Part shown: positions 1 through 8,532 of the stretch, in pieces
How positions within the stretch are numbered: the stretch's first letter is position 1
Layout of the letters: each line of letters opens with the position of its first letter
NCBI RefSeq assembly: GCF_009223885.1
Contig: NZ_CP045144.1
Coordinates: 2,778,001-2,842,000 of the forward strand
Length of the DNA stretch: 64,000 bases
Source of the DNA: Ancylobacter sp. TS-1
GTDB lineage: Bacteria > Pseudomonadota > Alphaproteobacteria > Rhizobiales > Xanthobacteraceae
Direction of reading: 5' to 3'
Notes under the pieces: model-generated
Databases searched by the model: none
Told to the model about the DNA's origin: nothing
What the model saw: only the letters and a program-made list of their open reading frames with translations
Translations under genes and position numbers: made by a program

Positions 1-2331
1 GGCATCGACCTCAGCCTCGCCGACCTGTCGAACGAGTTGTGGCGGATGCGCAGCACGCCGTCCACCGAGATCCTGATCGCCAGCAGCGACGGCACCGTCA
101 TCGCCGCCAGCGACCCGCTGGCGGCGCTGCCCGGTTCCGCCCGCAACCGGCCCGATCATGGCGAGGCCGCCCGGCGGACCGTGCCCGCGATCGTGCCGAT
201 GCTGCTGCGGGCGATCCGCGCCACGCCGGCGGCCAGCGAATCGGATGTCGTCACCGAAAGCGGTCGCAGCTGGCTGATGCATGTCGAGCCGCTGAAGTCC
301 GGGCCATGGTCCTTCGCCATGGCGGTCGCCATGCCGCATGACGAGATCATGGCGGGCGTGCGCAGCCTGGTGGCGACGCTGGGCTGGATCAGCCTGGCGC
401 TGATCGTGTTCGTCGTCGCCGCCATCCGCCTCGCTGCGCGGGCGGTGAGCCGGCCGCTGATGTCGATCGCCCGCGAGGCGGCGACCATCCAGTCCTTCAA
501 CTTCCGGCAGGAACCGGAAGGCATCCACTCCTCGGTGGAGGAGATCGACACGCTCTCTCGCGCCATCCGAAATGCGCGCCTCACCATCCAGCGCTTCATC
601 GAGATCGGCGAGACCCTCGCGGCCGAGCGCGATCCCGACCGGCTGGTCGACCGGCTGCTGAGCGAGACCATCAACATCACCGGCGCGGAGGCGGGCCTCA
701 TCCTGCTGCGGGAGGCGGCCAGCGACAGCTTCACGGTGGTCCTGCGCCGGGCGGGCGCGGGGGAAGCCTCGCCGCCGATGCGGATCGACGCCCGTGGCGG
801 CGGCATCGCCGAGCGCATCAATCATGCGCTGGCACGCAAGGTGATCACCCATTTCGACATTGTCGATCTTAGCGGGGACGAGGTGGGGAAAAAACTTCTC
901 GGCGATCTGACGCTGGCGCCCGACCAGGTGCTGCGCCACGCCGTCATCCCGCTGCTCGACCGTGGCGAGACGGTGATCGGGGCGCTGGTGCTGATCAGCC
1001 GCGCCCGGCACGAGGACACGATCTCCGAAGACCATCTCGACCTGGCCCGCGCGCTGTCCGGCAATGCGGCGGTGGCGATCGAGACCACGCTGGCGCTGCA
1101 GGCCCGCAAGGCGCTGCTGGATGCGGTCATCCGCATGATCGCGCAGGCGATCGACGCCAAGTCGCCCTACACCAATGGCCATTGCCAGCGCGTGCCGGTG
1201 CTCACCCAGGCGCTCGCCCGCGCCGCCTGCGCGGCCCGCGAGGGGCCGTTCGCCTCCTTCGACCTCTCGCCGGAGGAGTGGGAGGCGGTCGACGTGGCGA
1301 GCTGGCTGCACGATTGCGGCAAGCTGACCACGGCCGAATACGTCATCGACAAGTCGACCAAGCTGGAGACCATCACCGACCGCATCCACGAGGTGCGCAT
1401 GCGCTTCGAGGTGATGAAGGCCAATGCGGAGACGGCCTACTGGAAGGGCATCGCGGAGGGGGGCGACGAGGCCGCGCTGCGCGCCGCCCGCGATGCCGCG
1501 TGGGAACGGATCGACGACGACTTCGCCTTCGTGGCCGAATGCAATCTCGGCGGCGAGGCGATGGAGCCGGGCCGGCTCGCCCGCCTCGCGCGCATCGCCC
1601 GCCAGACCTGGACCCGTACGCTGGACGACCGGCTGGGCATCTCGGCGGCCGAGCGCCAGCGCCGCGCCGTCGAACCCGCAACGCCGCTGCCGGCGCAGGA
1701 GCCGGTGCTCGCGGACGCGCCGCATCACATCATCCCGCATTTCCGCAACGACCTCGACACGATGGAAGCGGGTGCGGGCTTCACGCTGGAGCGGCCGGCG
1801 AACCGGCTCAATCTCGGCGAGATCTACAACCTCTCCATCGGGCGCGGCACGCTGACCGCCGAGGAGCGCTACGAGATCAACCGCCACATCACCCGCACCA
1901 TCCTCATGCTGGAGGCGCTGCCGCTGCCGGGCGCGCTCACCCACGTGCCCGAATATGCCGGCGGCCACCATGAGCACATGGACGGCACCGGCTATCCCCG
2001 CAGCCTGACCCGCGACGAGATGAGCCCGATCGCCCGCATGATGGCGATCGCCGACGTGTTCGAGGCGCTCACCGCCGGCGACCGGCCCTATCGCAAGGCC
2101 AAGACGCTGAGCGAGGCGATCCGCATCATGGGTTACATGAAGCGCGACAACCATCTCGACCCCGACCTGCTCGACCTGTTCCTCAGCTCCGGCCTGTGGC
2201 GCGACTATGCCGAGCGCCATCTCGACGCCGCCCAGCGGGACGAGCCCGACATCGCCGCGGTGCTCGCCATCCGCCCGCGCGGCGAGGCGGCTTCGCCCTC
2301 CGCCGCGTCCTCCTCCGCCGCGTCGGCCTGA
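1..2331 (+). CDS. HD-GYP domain phosphodiesterase with HAMP-like and GAF regions (5' truncated by window)
   Basis: The frame is open from base 1, so the true start and an N-terminal sensor lie upstream; 776 residues are visible. In order: end of an extracytoplasmic sensor, a membrane helix near residues 120-145, a HAMP-like segment, a GAF-like domain around 200-365, then an HD domain with WLHDCGK near 435 and a GYP half with HHEHMDGTGYP near 655. HD-GYP proteins normally hydrolyse cyclic-di-GMP on the cytoplasmic side. Unlike compact HD-GYP domains, about 140 residues lie between the HDCGK segment and the RGTLTAEERYEIN segment that usually follows within about 20 residues. The metal-binding HD and the HHE..DG.GYP signature are both kept, so it is probably active. 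It is followed by the convergent cydB with only 12 bases between. Confidence 0.85.
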   Translation, partial: GIDLSLADLSNELWRMRSTPSTEILIASSDGTVIAASDPLAALPGSARNRPDHGEAARRTVPAIVPMLLRAIRATPAASESDVVTESGRSWLMHVEPLKSGPWSFAMAVAMPHDEIMAGVRSLVATLGWISLALIVFVVAAIRLAARAVSRPLMSIAREAATIQSFNFRQEPEGIHSSVEEIDTLSRAIRNARLTIQRFIEIGETLAAERDPDRLVDRLLSETINITGAEAGLILLREAASDSFTVVLRRAGAGEASPPMRIDARGGGIAERINHALARKVITHFDIVDLSGDEVGKKLLGDLTLAPDQVLRHAVIPLLDRGETVIGALVLISRARHEDTISEDHLDLARALSGNAAVAIETTLALQARKALLDAVIRMIAQAIDAKSPYTNGHCQRVPVLTQALARAACAAREGPFASFDLSPEEWEAVDVASWLHDCGKLTTAEYVIDKSTKLETITDRIHEVRMRFEVMKANAETAYWKGIAEGGDEAALRAARDAAWERIDDDFAFVAECNLGGEAMEPGRLARLARIARQTWTRTLDDRLGISAAERQRRAVEPATPLPAQEPVLADAPHHIIPHFRNDLDTMEAGAGFTLERPANRLNLGEIYNLSIGRGTLTAEERYEINRHITRTILMLEALPLPGALTHVPEYAGGHHEHMDGTGYPRSLTRDEMSPIARMMAIADVFEALTAGDRPYRKAKTLSEAIRIMGYMKRDNHLDPDLLDLFLSSGLWRDYAERHLDAAQRDEPDIAAVLAIRPRGEAASPSAASSSAASA

Positions 2332-2343
2332 GCGCGGCGCCCG

Positions 2344-3375
2344 CTAGTGGGCGCCGCCGTAGCCGGTTCCGTGCGCCGTGGTCTTGCCGCGGAACACCCA
2401 ATAGGCGTGCGCCTGATAGGCCAGCACGACCGGCAGGATGATCGCGAGCCCCACGGCGATGAAGGCCAGCGTCTGCGGATCAGCGGCGCCGTCCCACACC
2501 GTCACCTGGCGCGGCACCACATAGGGCCACAGGCTGACCACCAGCCCGACCAGCCCGAGCGCGAAGACGGCGAGCGCCAGCAGGAAGGTGCGCGGCTCGG
2601 CGCCCTCCCAGATGCCGCGCCAGATCGCCACCAGCACGCCGGCGGTGACGAGCGGCACCGGGGCGAGCAGCAGGAGGTTCGGGAAGCTGAACCAGCGCGC
2701 CGCCACTTCCGGCACGGCGAGCGGGCTCCACGCGCTCACCAGTGCCATCAGGACGGCGGTGAGGATCAGCGCGGCGCGGGCGATCTCGCGGGCGAAGACT
2801 TGGGTCGGCCCTTGCGTCTTCCAGATCAGCCAGCCGGCGCCGATCAGCGCGTAGCCGCCGATCAGGCCGACGCCGCACAGCAGGCCCAGCACGCTGAGGA
2901 AGCTGAACGGCCCTCCGGCGAACATGCCGTTCTCCATCGGCACGCCCTCGATCAGCCCGCCGAGAACGAGCCCCTGGCACAGCGTCGCGACGATGGAGCC
3001 GGCGGCGAAGGCGATGTCCCACAGGAAGCGGTAGCGCGTCGCCTGCAGCCGGAATTCGAAGGCGATGCCGCGAAAGATCAGCGCGAACAGCATGAACATG
3101 ATCGGCAGGTAGAAGGCCGGCAGCAGCACGTAATAGCCGGCCGGGAAAGCGGCGAGCAGCAGCGTGCCGCCCATCACCAGCCAGGTCTCGTTGCCGTCCC
3201 ACACCGGCTCGATGGTCGCCATCATCAGGTCGCGGTCCTCCTCGCGCGGGGCGGCGAGGAAGACGATGCCGACGCCGAGGTCGAGGCCGTCGGCGAGCAC
3301 GTAGACGGTGACGCAGAAGGCGGCGACCGCCGCGAAGACCAGCGGCACGTGCGGGCCCTGCATGAGTTCGGTCAT
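2344..3375 (-). CDS. cydB: Cytochrome bd-type quinol oxidase subunit II
   Basis: 343-residue polytopic inner-membrane protein, the non-haem partner of CydA in a terminal quinol:O2 oxidoreductase. The N-terminal segment (VLADGLDLGVG) and the WDGNETWLV motif near residue 60 are hallmarks of CydB/CioB. I chose the ATG at 3375 because AGGAG sits seven bases upstream; a GTG at 3381, overlapping the cydA stop, is possible but has almost no spacing from that ribosome site. It is the last gene of the operon YdeP-type oxidoreductase, cydA, cydB on the minus strand. Confidence 0.95.
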   Translation of the reverse strand: MTELMQGPHVPLVFAAVAAFCVTVYVLADGLDLGVGIVFLAAPREEDRDLMMATIEPVWDGNETWLVMGGTLLLAAFPAGYYVLLPAFYLPIMFMLFALIFRGIAFEFRLQATRYRFLWDIAFAAGSIVATLCQGLVLGGLIEGVPMENGMFAGGPFSFLSVLGLLCGVGLIGGYALIGAGWLIWKTQGPTQVFAREIARAALILTAVLMALVSAWSPLAVPEVAARWFSFPNLLLLAPVPLVTAGVLVAIWRGIWEGAEPRTFLLALAVFALGLVGLVVSLWPYVVPRQVTVWDGAADPQTLAFIAVGLAIILPVVLAYQAHAYWVFRGKTTAHGTGYGGAH

Positions 3376-3377
3376 GG

Positions 3378-4796
3378 TCACGCTCCTGCCTGTTCGAGGG
3401 TCGGGGGGACGAGGGAGTCGACATTGGTGCGGTCGAGGCCGGGATGCTCGCGTGTCGGCGGCGAGCTATCGGCCGGCCCCCTCAGCGCCACGCGGGCGGC
3501 GAACCACAGGAAGGCGAGCAGCAGGACGTTGTAGACCGCGAAGAAGATCAGCAGGCTCGCCGTCACCGCCCCGGCGCTCACCGGCGCCACCGCGTCGGCG
3601 GTGCGCAGATGGCCGTAGACGATCCAGGGCTGGCGGCCCGCCTCGGTCACGGTCCAGCCCGCCAGAACCCCGATGAAGCCGAGCGGGGTCGTCGCCATGG
3701 CAAGGATCTGGAACCAGCCTGTCGCGAACAGCCGGCCGCGCAGGCGCAGCACCAGCCCGGCGAGCGCGGTGGCCAGCAGCACAAGGCCGATGCCGACCAT
3801 GATTCGGAAGGCGAAGAACACCACCGGCACGTTGGGCTGGTCGGCCGGCGGCACGGTCTTCAGGCCCTGCACCTCGCCATCCCAGCTATGGGTGAGGTAG
3901 AGGCTGGCGAGATGGGGGATGTCGAGCGCGAAGAGGTTCTTCTGCGCGCCCTGGTCCGGCCAGGCGATCACCGTCATGGCGGGGCCCTTCGTGGTGTCCC
4001 ACAGGCCCTCCATGGCGGCGAGCTTCACCGGCTGCTCCACAAGCGTGTTGCGCCCGTGCAGGTCGCCGAGCACGATCTGCGTCGGCGCCAGCACCAGCGC
4101 CAGCCACATGGCCAGCGAGAAGGCGGTGCGCGAGGCGGCCAGATGCTGCCCGCGCCAGAGGTGGAAGGCCGAGACCCCGGCCACCACGAAGGCGCCGGTG
4201 AGGAAGCTGGCGCACACCATGTGGGCGAGGCGATAGGGGAAGGAGGCGGTGAACACCGCCTGCCACCAGTCGGTGACGTGGAAAATGCCCCGCGTGTCGG
4301 CCACCGCCCCGCCCGGCGTCTGCATCCAGCTATTGGCGGCGATGATCCAGGTGGCGCTGAACAGCGCGCCGCAGGCCACCATCAGGCAGGCGAAGCTGTG
4401 CGCGGCCTTCGACACCCGCCCCTCGCCGAACAGCATGATGCCGATGAAGCCGGCCTCCAGGAAGAAGGCGGTCAGCGCCTCGTACATGAACATGGGGCCG
4501 ATGACGTTGGAGACCGACCGCGAGAAGCCGGCCCAGTTGGTGCCGACCTCGTAGCTCAGCACGATGCCGGTGATCACGCCCATGCCGAAGCCAAGGGCGA
4601 AGATGCGCGTCCAGAAGCGCATCAGGTCGCGATAGACGACATTGCCGGTGCGCCACCACAGCACGCTCAGCAGGGCGACGAACCAGGCGATGCCGATGGA
4701 GAGCGTCGGCCACAAAATGTGGAAGCCGACGGTGAAGGCGAACTGCGCGCGCGAAAGGTCGACCGCGAGGGAGGAGGCGAGAGCGGACGTTTCCAT
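3378..4796 (-). CDS. cydA: Cytochrome bd-type quinol oxidase subunit I, short Q-loop (CIO-like)
   Basis: 472-residue membrane subunit carrying the haems of a bd-type oxidase. Candidate ligands are visible: H26 (FTVGFHILWP) for the high-spin b haem, H192 (RLAHMV) and M333 (FRIMVG) for b558, plus the GRQPW motif near 395. The protein is about 50 residues shorter than E. coli CydA, and the loop before FRIMVG is compact, as in the cyanide-insensitive oxidase (CioA) branch; that subgroup assignment is inference. These enzymes support respiration at low oxygen or under nitric oxide, sulfide or cyanide stress. The start ATG is three bases after the stop of the upstream molybdoenzyme gene, so the two are almost certainly co-transcribed. 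Confidence 0.94.
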   Translation of the reverse strand: METSALASSLAVDLSRAQFAFTVGFHILWPTLSIGIAWFVALLSVLWWRTGNVVYRDLMRFWTRIFALGFGMGVITGIVLSYEVGTNWAGFSRSVSNVIGPMFMYEALTAFFLEAGFIGIMLFGEGRVSKAAHSFACLMVACGALFSATWIIAANSWMQTPGGAVADTRGIFHVTDWWQAVFTASFPYRLAHMVCASFLTGAFVVAGVSAFHLWRGQHLAASRTAFSLAMWLALVLAPTQIVLGDLHGRNTLVEQPVKLAAMEGLWDTTKGPAMTVIAWPDQGAQKNLFALDIPHLASLYLTHSWDGEVQGLKTVPPADQPNVPVVFFAFRIMVGIGLVLLATALAGLVLRLRGRLFATGWFQILAMATTPLGFIGVLAGWTVTEAGRQPWIVYGHLRTADAVAPVSAGAVTASLLIFFAVYNVLLLAFLWFAARVALRGPADSSPPTREHPGLDRTNVDSLVPPTLEQAGA

Positions 4797-4799
4797 GGC

Positions 4800-7100
4800 T
4801 CAGAGCGCCCCCGTCGCGGTGGCGGAGCGGGTGAGGCGCACGGGAACCGCCTTGTAGGAGGGCGTGAAGCTGTCCGGGTCGTGCGCGTAGAGCGGCACCA
4901 GCGGGTTCACCTCGGGGTAATAGGCGGCGCAGCTCCCCGCCGGGAAGGCGTGCGGCACCACGCGGAAGCCGCGCACGACGCGCTCCACCCCGTCGGTGGC
5001 GAGGGTGGAGATGTCGACCCGGTCGCCGTCCGTGAGCCCGCGCCGGGCCATCTCAGCCTCGCTCAGGAACAGCACGTCGCGCTGGCCGTACACGCCGCGA
5101 TAGCGGTCGGAGAGCGAATAGAGCGTGGTGTTGTACTGGTCGTGGCTGCGCACCGAGGTCAGCCACAGAGCGTCCGGGTCGGTGATCGCCGGATCCTCGC
5201 ACAGCCCTTCGCAGAGGAGGAAGTTGGCCTTTCCCGTCGGCGTCGCCCAGATGCGCTCGCGGGCAAGCGAGGTCAGGTGGAAGCCGCCCGGCTGCCTGAT
5301 GCGCTCATTGTAGCCGGCGAAGATCGGGAACACCGCCTCGATGTCCTCGCGGATCAGCGCGTAGTCGGCGATCCGCGCCTCCCAGTCGACCTCCGAGCGC
5401 GCGCCCAGCGTGGCGCGGGCCATGCCGGCGATGATGGCGGGCTCGCTCATCAGCTGTTCGGAGGCGGGCGCGTTGTGGCCGGCCGAGGCGTGCACCATCG
5501 ACATCGAATCCTCGACCGTCACCGATTGCGGGCCGCTCGCCTGCCGGTCGATTTCGGTGCGCCCGAGGCAGGGCAGGATCAGCGCCTCGCGGCCGTGCAC
5601 GAGATGGCTGCGGTTGAGCTTGGTGGCGATGTGGACGGTGAGGTCGAGCCGGCGCAGCGCCGCCTGTGTCGCCTGCCAGTCGGGAATGGCGGCGGCAAAA
5701 TTGCCGCCCAGCCCGATGAAAACCTTGGCCTCGCCGCGCACCATGGCTTCCAGCGCGGTGACGACGTTGTGGCCGGGCCTGCGCGGCGGTTCGAAGCCGA
5801 AGCGCGCCTTCAGCCCGTCCAGCAGCGCGTCGTTCGGCACCTCGGTGATGCCGACCGTGCGGTCGCCCTGCACGTTGGAATGGCCGCGCACCGGGCACAG
5901 GCCCGTGCCTTCGCGTCCGACATTGCCGCGCAGCAGCGCCAGATTGGCGAGTTGCTGCACGTTGCGGGCGCCGTGGCGGTGCTGGGTCAGTCCCATGCCG
6001 AAGACGAGGATGGCGCGCTCTGCCCGCGCATAGGCCTGCGCGGCGAAGGCGATGTCGGCGCGCGGCAGGCCGGATTTGCGCTCGATGTCTTCCCAGCGCG
6101 TGGCGTCGAGATCGGCCGCCAGCGCCTCGAAGCCGTGCGTGTGGCCACGGATGAAGTCGCGGTCGAGCACCGGCGCGCCCTGCATCCGTTCGGCGGCGCG
6201 GTCGGCCTCGACCAGCCATTTCATCATGCCCTTGATGACGGCGACGTCGCCGCCGACCTTGAGCTGGAACAGCCGCGAGGAAATCGGCGTCGAGGTCAGC
6301 GTCGCCATCTCGACCGGGTTTTGCGGCGCCTGGAAGCGCTCCAGCGCCCGCTCGCGGAACGGGTTGAAGGACAGGATGGTGGCGCCGCGCCGCGAGGCGT
6401 TGCGCAGGTCCGTCATCATGCGCGGCGAGTTGGTGCCGGGGTTCTGGCCGAAGATGAGGATGGCGTCGGCCTTCTCGAAATCCTCCAGCAGCACCGTGCC
6501 CTTGCCGACGCCGAGCGCGGGCGGCAGGCCGACGCTGGTGGCCTCGTGGCACATGTTCGAGCAGTCGGGGAAATTGTTGGTGCCGTATTCGCGGGCGAAG
6601 AGCTGGTAGAGGAAGGCCGCCTCGTTGGAGGCGCGGCCCGAGGTGTAGAACTCCGCCATGTCGGGGTCCGGCAGCGCGTTGAGATGGCGCGCCACGGTGG
6701 CGAAGGCCTCCTCCCAGCTCACCGGGAGATAATGGTCGGAAGCGGCGTCGTAGCGCATCGGGTGGGTGAGACGGCCGGCCATCTCCAGATCGAAATCGCC
6801 CATCGCCGCCAGTTCGCTCACCGTATGGGCGGCGAGGAAGTCCGGCGTGCAGCGCTTCGCCGTCATCTCCCAGGCGACCGCCTTGCCGCCGTTCTCGCAA
6901 TACTCGAAGGGCGAGGTGTGCTTCGGGTCGGCCCAGCCGCAGCCGGGGCAGTCGAAGCCGCCGGGCTGGTTCATCCGGGCCAGCGTCGCCATGCCGGGGA
7001 TGAGCACTTCCTGCTCGGCCAGCGCGGCGCCCATGGCCTTGAGCGCACCCCAGCCGCCGGCCGGCTCGTGATAGGGACGGATGGACTTGATGACACCCAT
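4800..7100 (-). CDS. FdhF/YdeP-family molybdopterin oxidoreductase
   Basis: 766 residues, resembling the formate-dehydrogenase-alpha-like family that includes E. coli YdeP (linked there to acid resistance). The N-terminus has a CPGCGWADP segment near residue 50 and not a full four-cysteine ferredoxin-type cluster; the large molybdopterin-binding body follows (SGRASNEAAFL, FGQNPGTNSPRMM, GMGLTQHRHG), then a C-terminal molydopterin dinucleotide-binding domain from about residue 650. The substrate of the family is not established. The ATG at 7100 has GGAG about six bases upstream. It is first in an operon with cydA and cydB, suggesting that electrons it releases, or a stress it answers, may be tied to the bd-type oxidase; this link is inference. 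Confidence 0.85.
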   Translation of the reverse strand: MGVIKSIRPYHEPAGGWGALKAMGAALAEQEVLIPGMATLARMNQPGGFDCPGCGWADPKHTSPFEYCENGGKAVAWEMTAKRCTPDFLAAHTVSELAAMGDFDLEMAGRLTHPMRYDAASDHYLPVSWEEAFATVARHLNALPDPDMAEFYTSGRASNEAAFLYQLFAREYGTNNFPDCSNMCHEATSVGLPPALGVGKGTVLLEDFEKADAILIFGQNPGTNSPRMMTDLRNASRRGATILSFNPFRERALERFQAPQNPVEMATLTSTPISSRLFQLKVGGDVAVIKGMMKWLVEADRAAERMQGAPVLDRDFIRGHTHGFEALAADLDATRWEDIERKSGLPRADIAFAAQAYARAERAILVFGMGLTQHRHGARNVQQLANLALLRGNVGREGTGLCPVRGHSNVQGDRTVGITEVPNDALLDGLKARFGFEPPRRPGHNVVTALEAMVRGEAKVFIGLGGNFAAAIPDWQATQAALRRLDLTVHIATKLNRSHLVHGREALILPCLGRTEIDRQASGPQSVTVEDSMSMVHASAGHNAPASEQLMSEPAIIAGMARATLGARSEVDWEARIADYALIREDIEAVFPIFAGYNERIRQPGGFHLTSLARERIWATPTGKANFLLCEGLCEDPAITDPDALWLTSVRSHDQYNTTLYSLSDRYRGVYGQRDVLFLSEAEMARRGLTDGDRVDISTLATDGVERVVRGFRVVPHAFPAGSCAAYYPEVNPLVPLYAHDPDSFTPSYKAVPVRLTRSATATGAL

Positions 7101-7353
7101 GGAAGGCTCCCGCTTCTCTCCGGCGACGGTGGATGCAGGCGAGGGAGCGGCGGGCCCCCCGGCCGACGACGATCACAGGATAGGGAGCGCGGGATCGACC
7201 TCCATTCTACGTGGGTGTGTCGGACCATATGATGTGTTTGGGAACGGCATACCTTCGTATCCCGTCGGGGCCGCCGGTGGCTGGCGTTCGTGAAAGATCG
7301 TGCTGCCGCAACAGGGCAGTCTGGGAGGGTTCCCTCACCACGCCGAGGCCGCC
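7101..7353. promoter_or_regulatory. Divergent intergenic region, molybdoenzyme/cyd operon versus RND operon
   Basis: About 250 bases separate the divergently transcribed oxidoreductase gene and efflux operon, so promoters for both must lie here. The middle (roughly 7200-7270) is locally less GC-rich and includes the sequence around CCATATGATGTG. I cannot assign a regulator or convincing -35/-10 pairs, and no regulator gene is adjacent. Confidence 0.4.
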
Positions 7354-8532
7354 ATGTCGCCCTCCAGCCGCACAAGCCTGCCGCCAAGCTCGCCGCGAAG
7401 CCTGCGTCGTCCGCTCGTGCTGGCGCTCACCCTCACCGTCGCGCTCTGCGCCGCGGTCGCGGCCGCCTATGTCGTCCGGGAGCGCCATGCGGCGCCGGTG
7501 GCGGCGGTCCTTCCGCCCCCGCCCGTGCCGGTCGGCATCGGCACGGCCGGGCGTCGCGACGTCCCGGTGCGGGTGACCGGCATCGGCACGGTGACGCCGT
7601 TCAATTCGGTGGTGGTGCGCTCGCGCGTCGACGGCGAGCTCCAGCAGGTGCTGTTTAGGGAAGGGCAGGACATCCGCAAGGGCGACCTGATCGCGGTGAT
7701 CGACCCACGCACCTTCCAGGCGGCGCTGGATGCCGCCAAGGCGCGGCTGGCGCAGGACCAGGCCGCGCTCACCAATGCGAAGCTCATCCTCGGCCGCGAC
7801 GCGCGGCTGGGCAAGGAGGACTTCGCCAGCCAGGAGACCGTCGACACCCAGACCAGCACCGTCGCCGGGCTGGAGGCGCAGCTGGCGCAGGATCAGGCGC
7901 AGATCGACAGTGCCGCGACCGAACTCTCCTACACGCGCATCGCCTCGCCGATTGACGGGCGCACCGGCATCCGCCTCGTCGACGAGGGCAATATCGTGCA
8001 CGCCACCGATACGGGCGGGCTCGTCGTCATCAACCAGATTCACCCGATCAGCGTCATCTCCACCGTGCCGCAGGCCGACGTGCCGGCGATCCGCGAGGCG
8101 CTGGCGGCCGGTCCCGTCGAGGCGCAGGCGATCTCGCGCGAGGATTCGCGCGTGCTCGACACCGGCACGGTGGCGCTGATGGACAACCGGATCGACCCTC
8201 AGAGCGGCACGGTCGAGCTGAAGTCGGTGTTCCCCAATGCGCAGGACAGTCTCTGGCCCGGCCAGTCGCTGCGGGTGGACGTGACCACGGCCACGCTGCG
8301 CGGCGCGCTTACCGTGCCGTCCGGCGCCGTGCAGCGGGGGCCCGACGGGGCCTTCGTCTACATCGTGGCGGCCAACGGCACGGCCGCCGTGGCGCCGGTG
8401 ACGCTGGGCCCGATCTCGGGCGGCGTGGCGGTGGTGGAGAGCGGGCTGGCGGACGGCCAGCGCGTCGTCACCGCCGGCCAGTACCGGCTCGCGCCCGGCG
8501 TTGCTGTCGCCGCCGCTCCGGCGGGTGGATGA
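7354..8532 (+). CDS. RND efflux periplasmic adaptor (membrane fusion protein)
   Basis: 392-residue HlyD/AcrA/MdtA-like adaptor that joins an inner-membrane RND pump to an outer-membrane channel. A single membrane anchor (residues ~20-40) is followed by a Pro-rich linker, the barrel-sandwich start (VRVTGIGTV, VVRSRVDGELQQV), a helical hairpin (~100-170), the second lipoyl half (TRIASPIDGRTGIRLVDEGN) and a C-terminal beta-barrel. The ATG at 7354 is preceded by GAGG at five bases; an upstream non-ATG extension has no support. It overlaps the pump gene by four bases (ATGA). No outer-membrane channel gene is nearby, so a TolC-like partner would be encoded elsewhere. Confidence 0.92.
   Translation: MSPSSRTSLPPSSPRSLRRPLVLALTLTVALCAAVAAAYVVRERHAAPVAAVLPPPPVPVGIGTAGRRDVPVRVTGIGTVTPFNSVVVRSRVDGELQQVLFREGQDIRKGDLIAVIDPRTFQAALDAAKARLAQDQAALTNAKLILGRDARLGKEDFASQETVDTQTSTVAGLEAQLAQDQAQIDSAATELSYTRIASPIDGRTGIRLVDEGNIVHATDTGGLVVINQIHPISVISTVPQADVPAIREALAAGPVEAQAISREDSRVLDTGTVALMDNRIDPQSGTVELKSVFPNAQDSLWPGQSLRVDVTTATLRGALTVPSGAVQRGPDGAFVYIVAANGTAAVAPVTLGPISGGVAVVESGLADGQRVVTAGQYRLAPGVAVAAAPAGG

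Noticed and set aside
3444..7232. Very long open frame (over 1200 codons) antisense to cydA and the molybdoenzyme gene
   Set aside because: Its translation is Arg/Gly/His/Gln-rich without domains, and it runs opposite to two clear genes; high GC keeps such shadow frames open.
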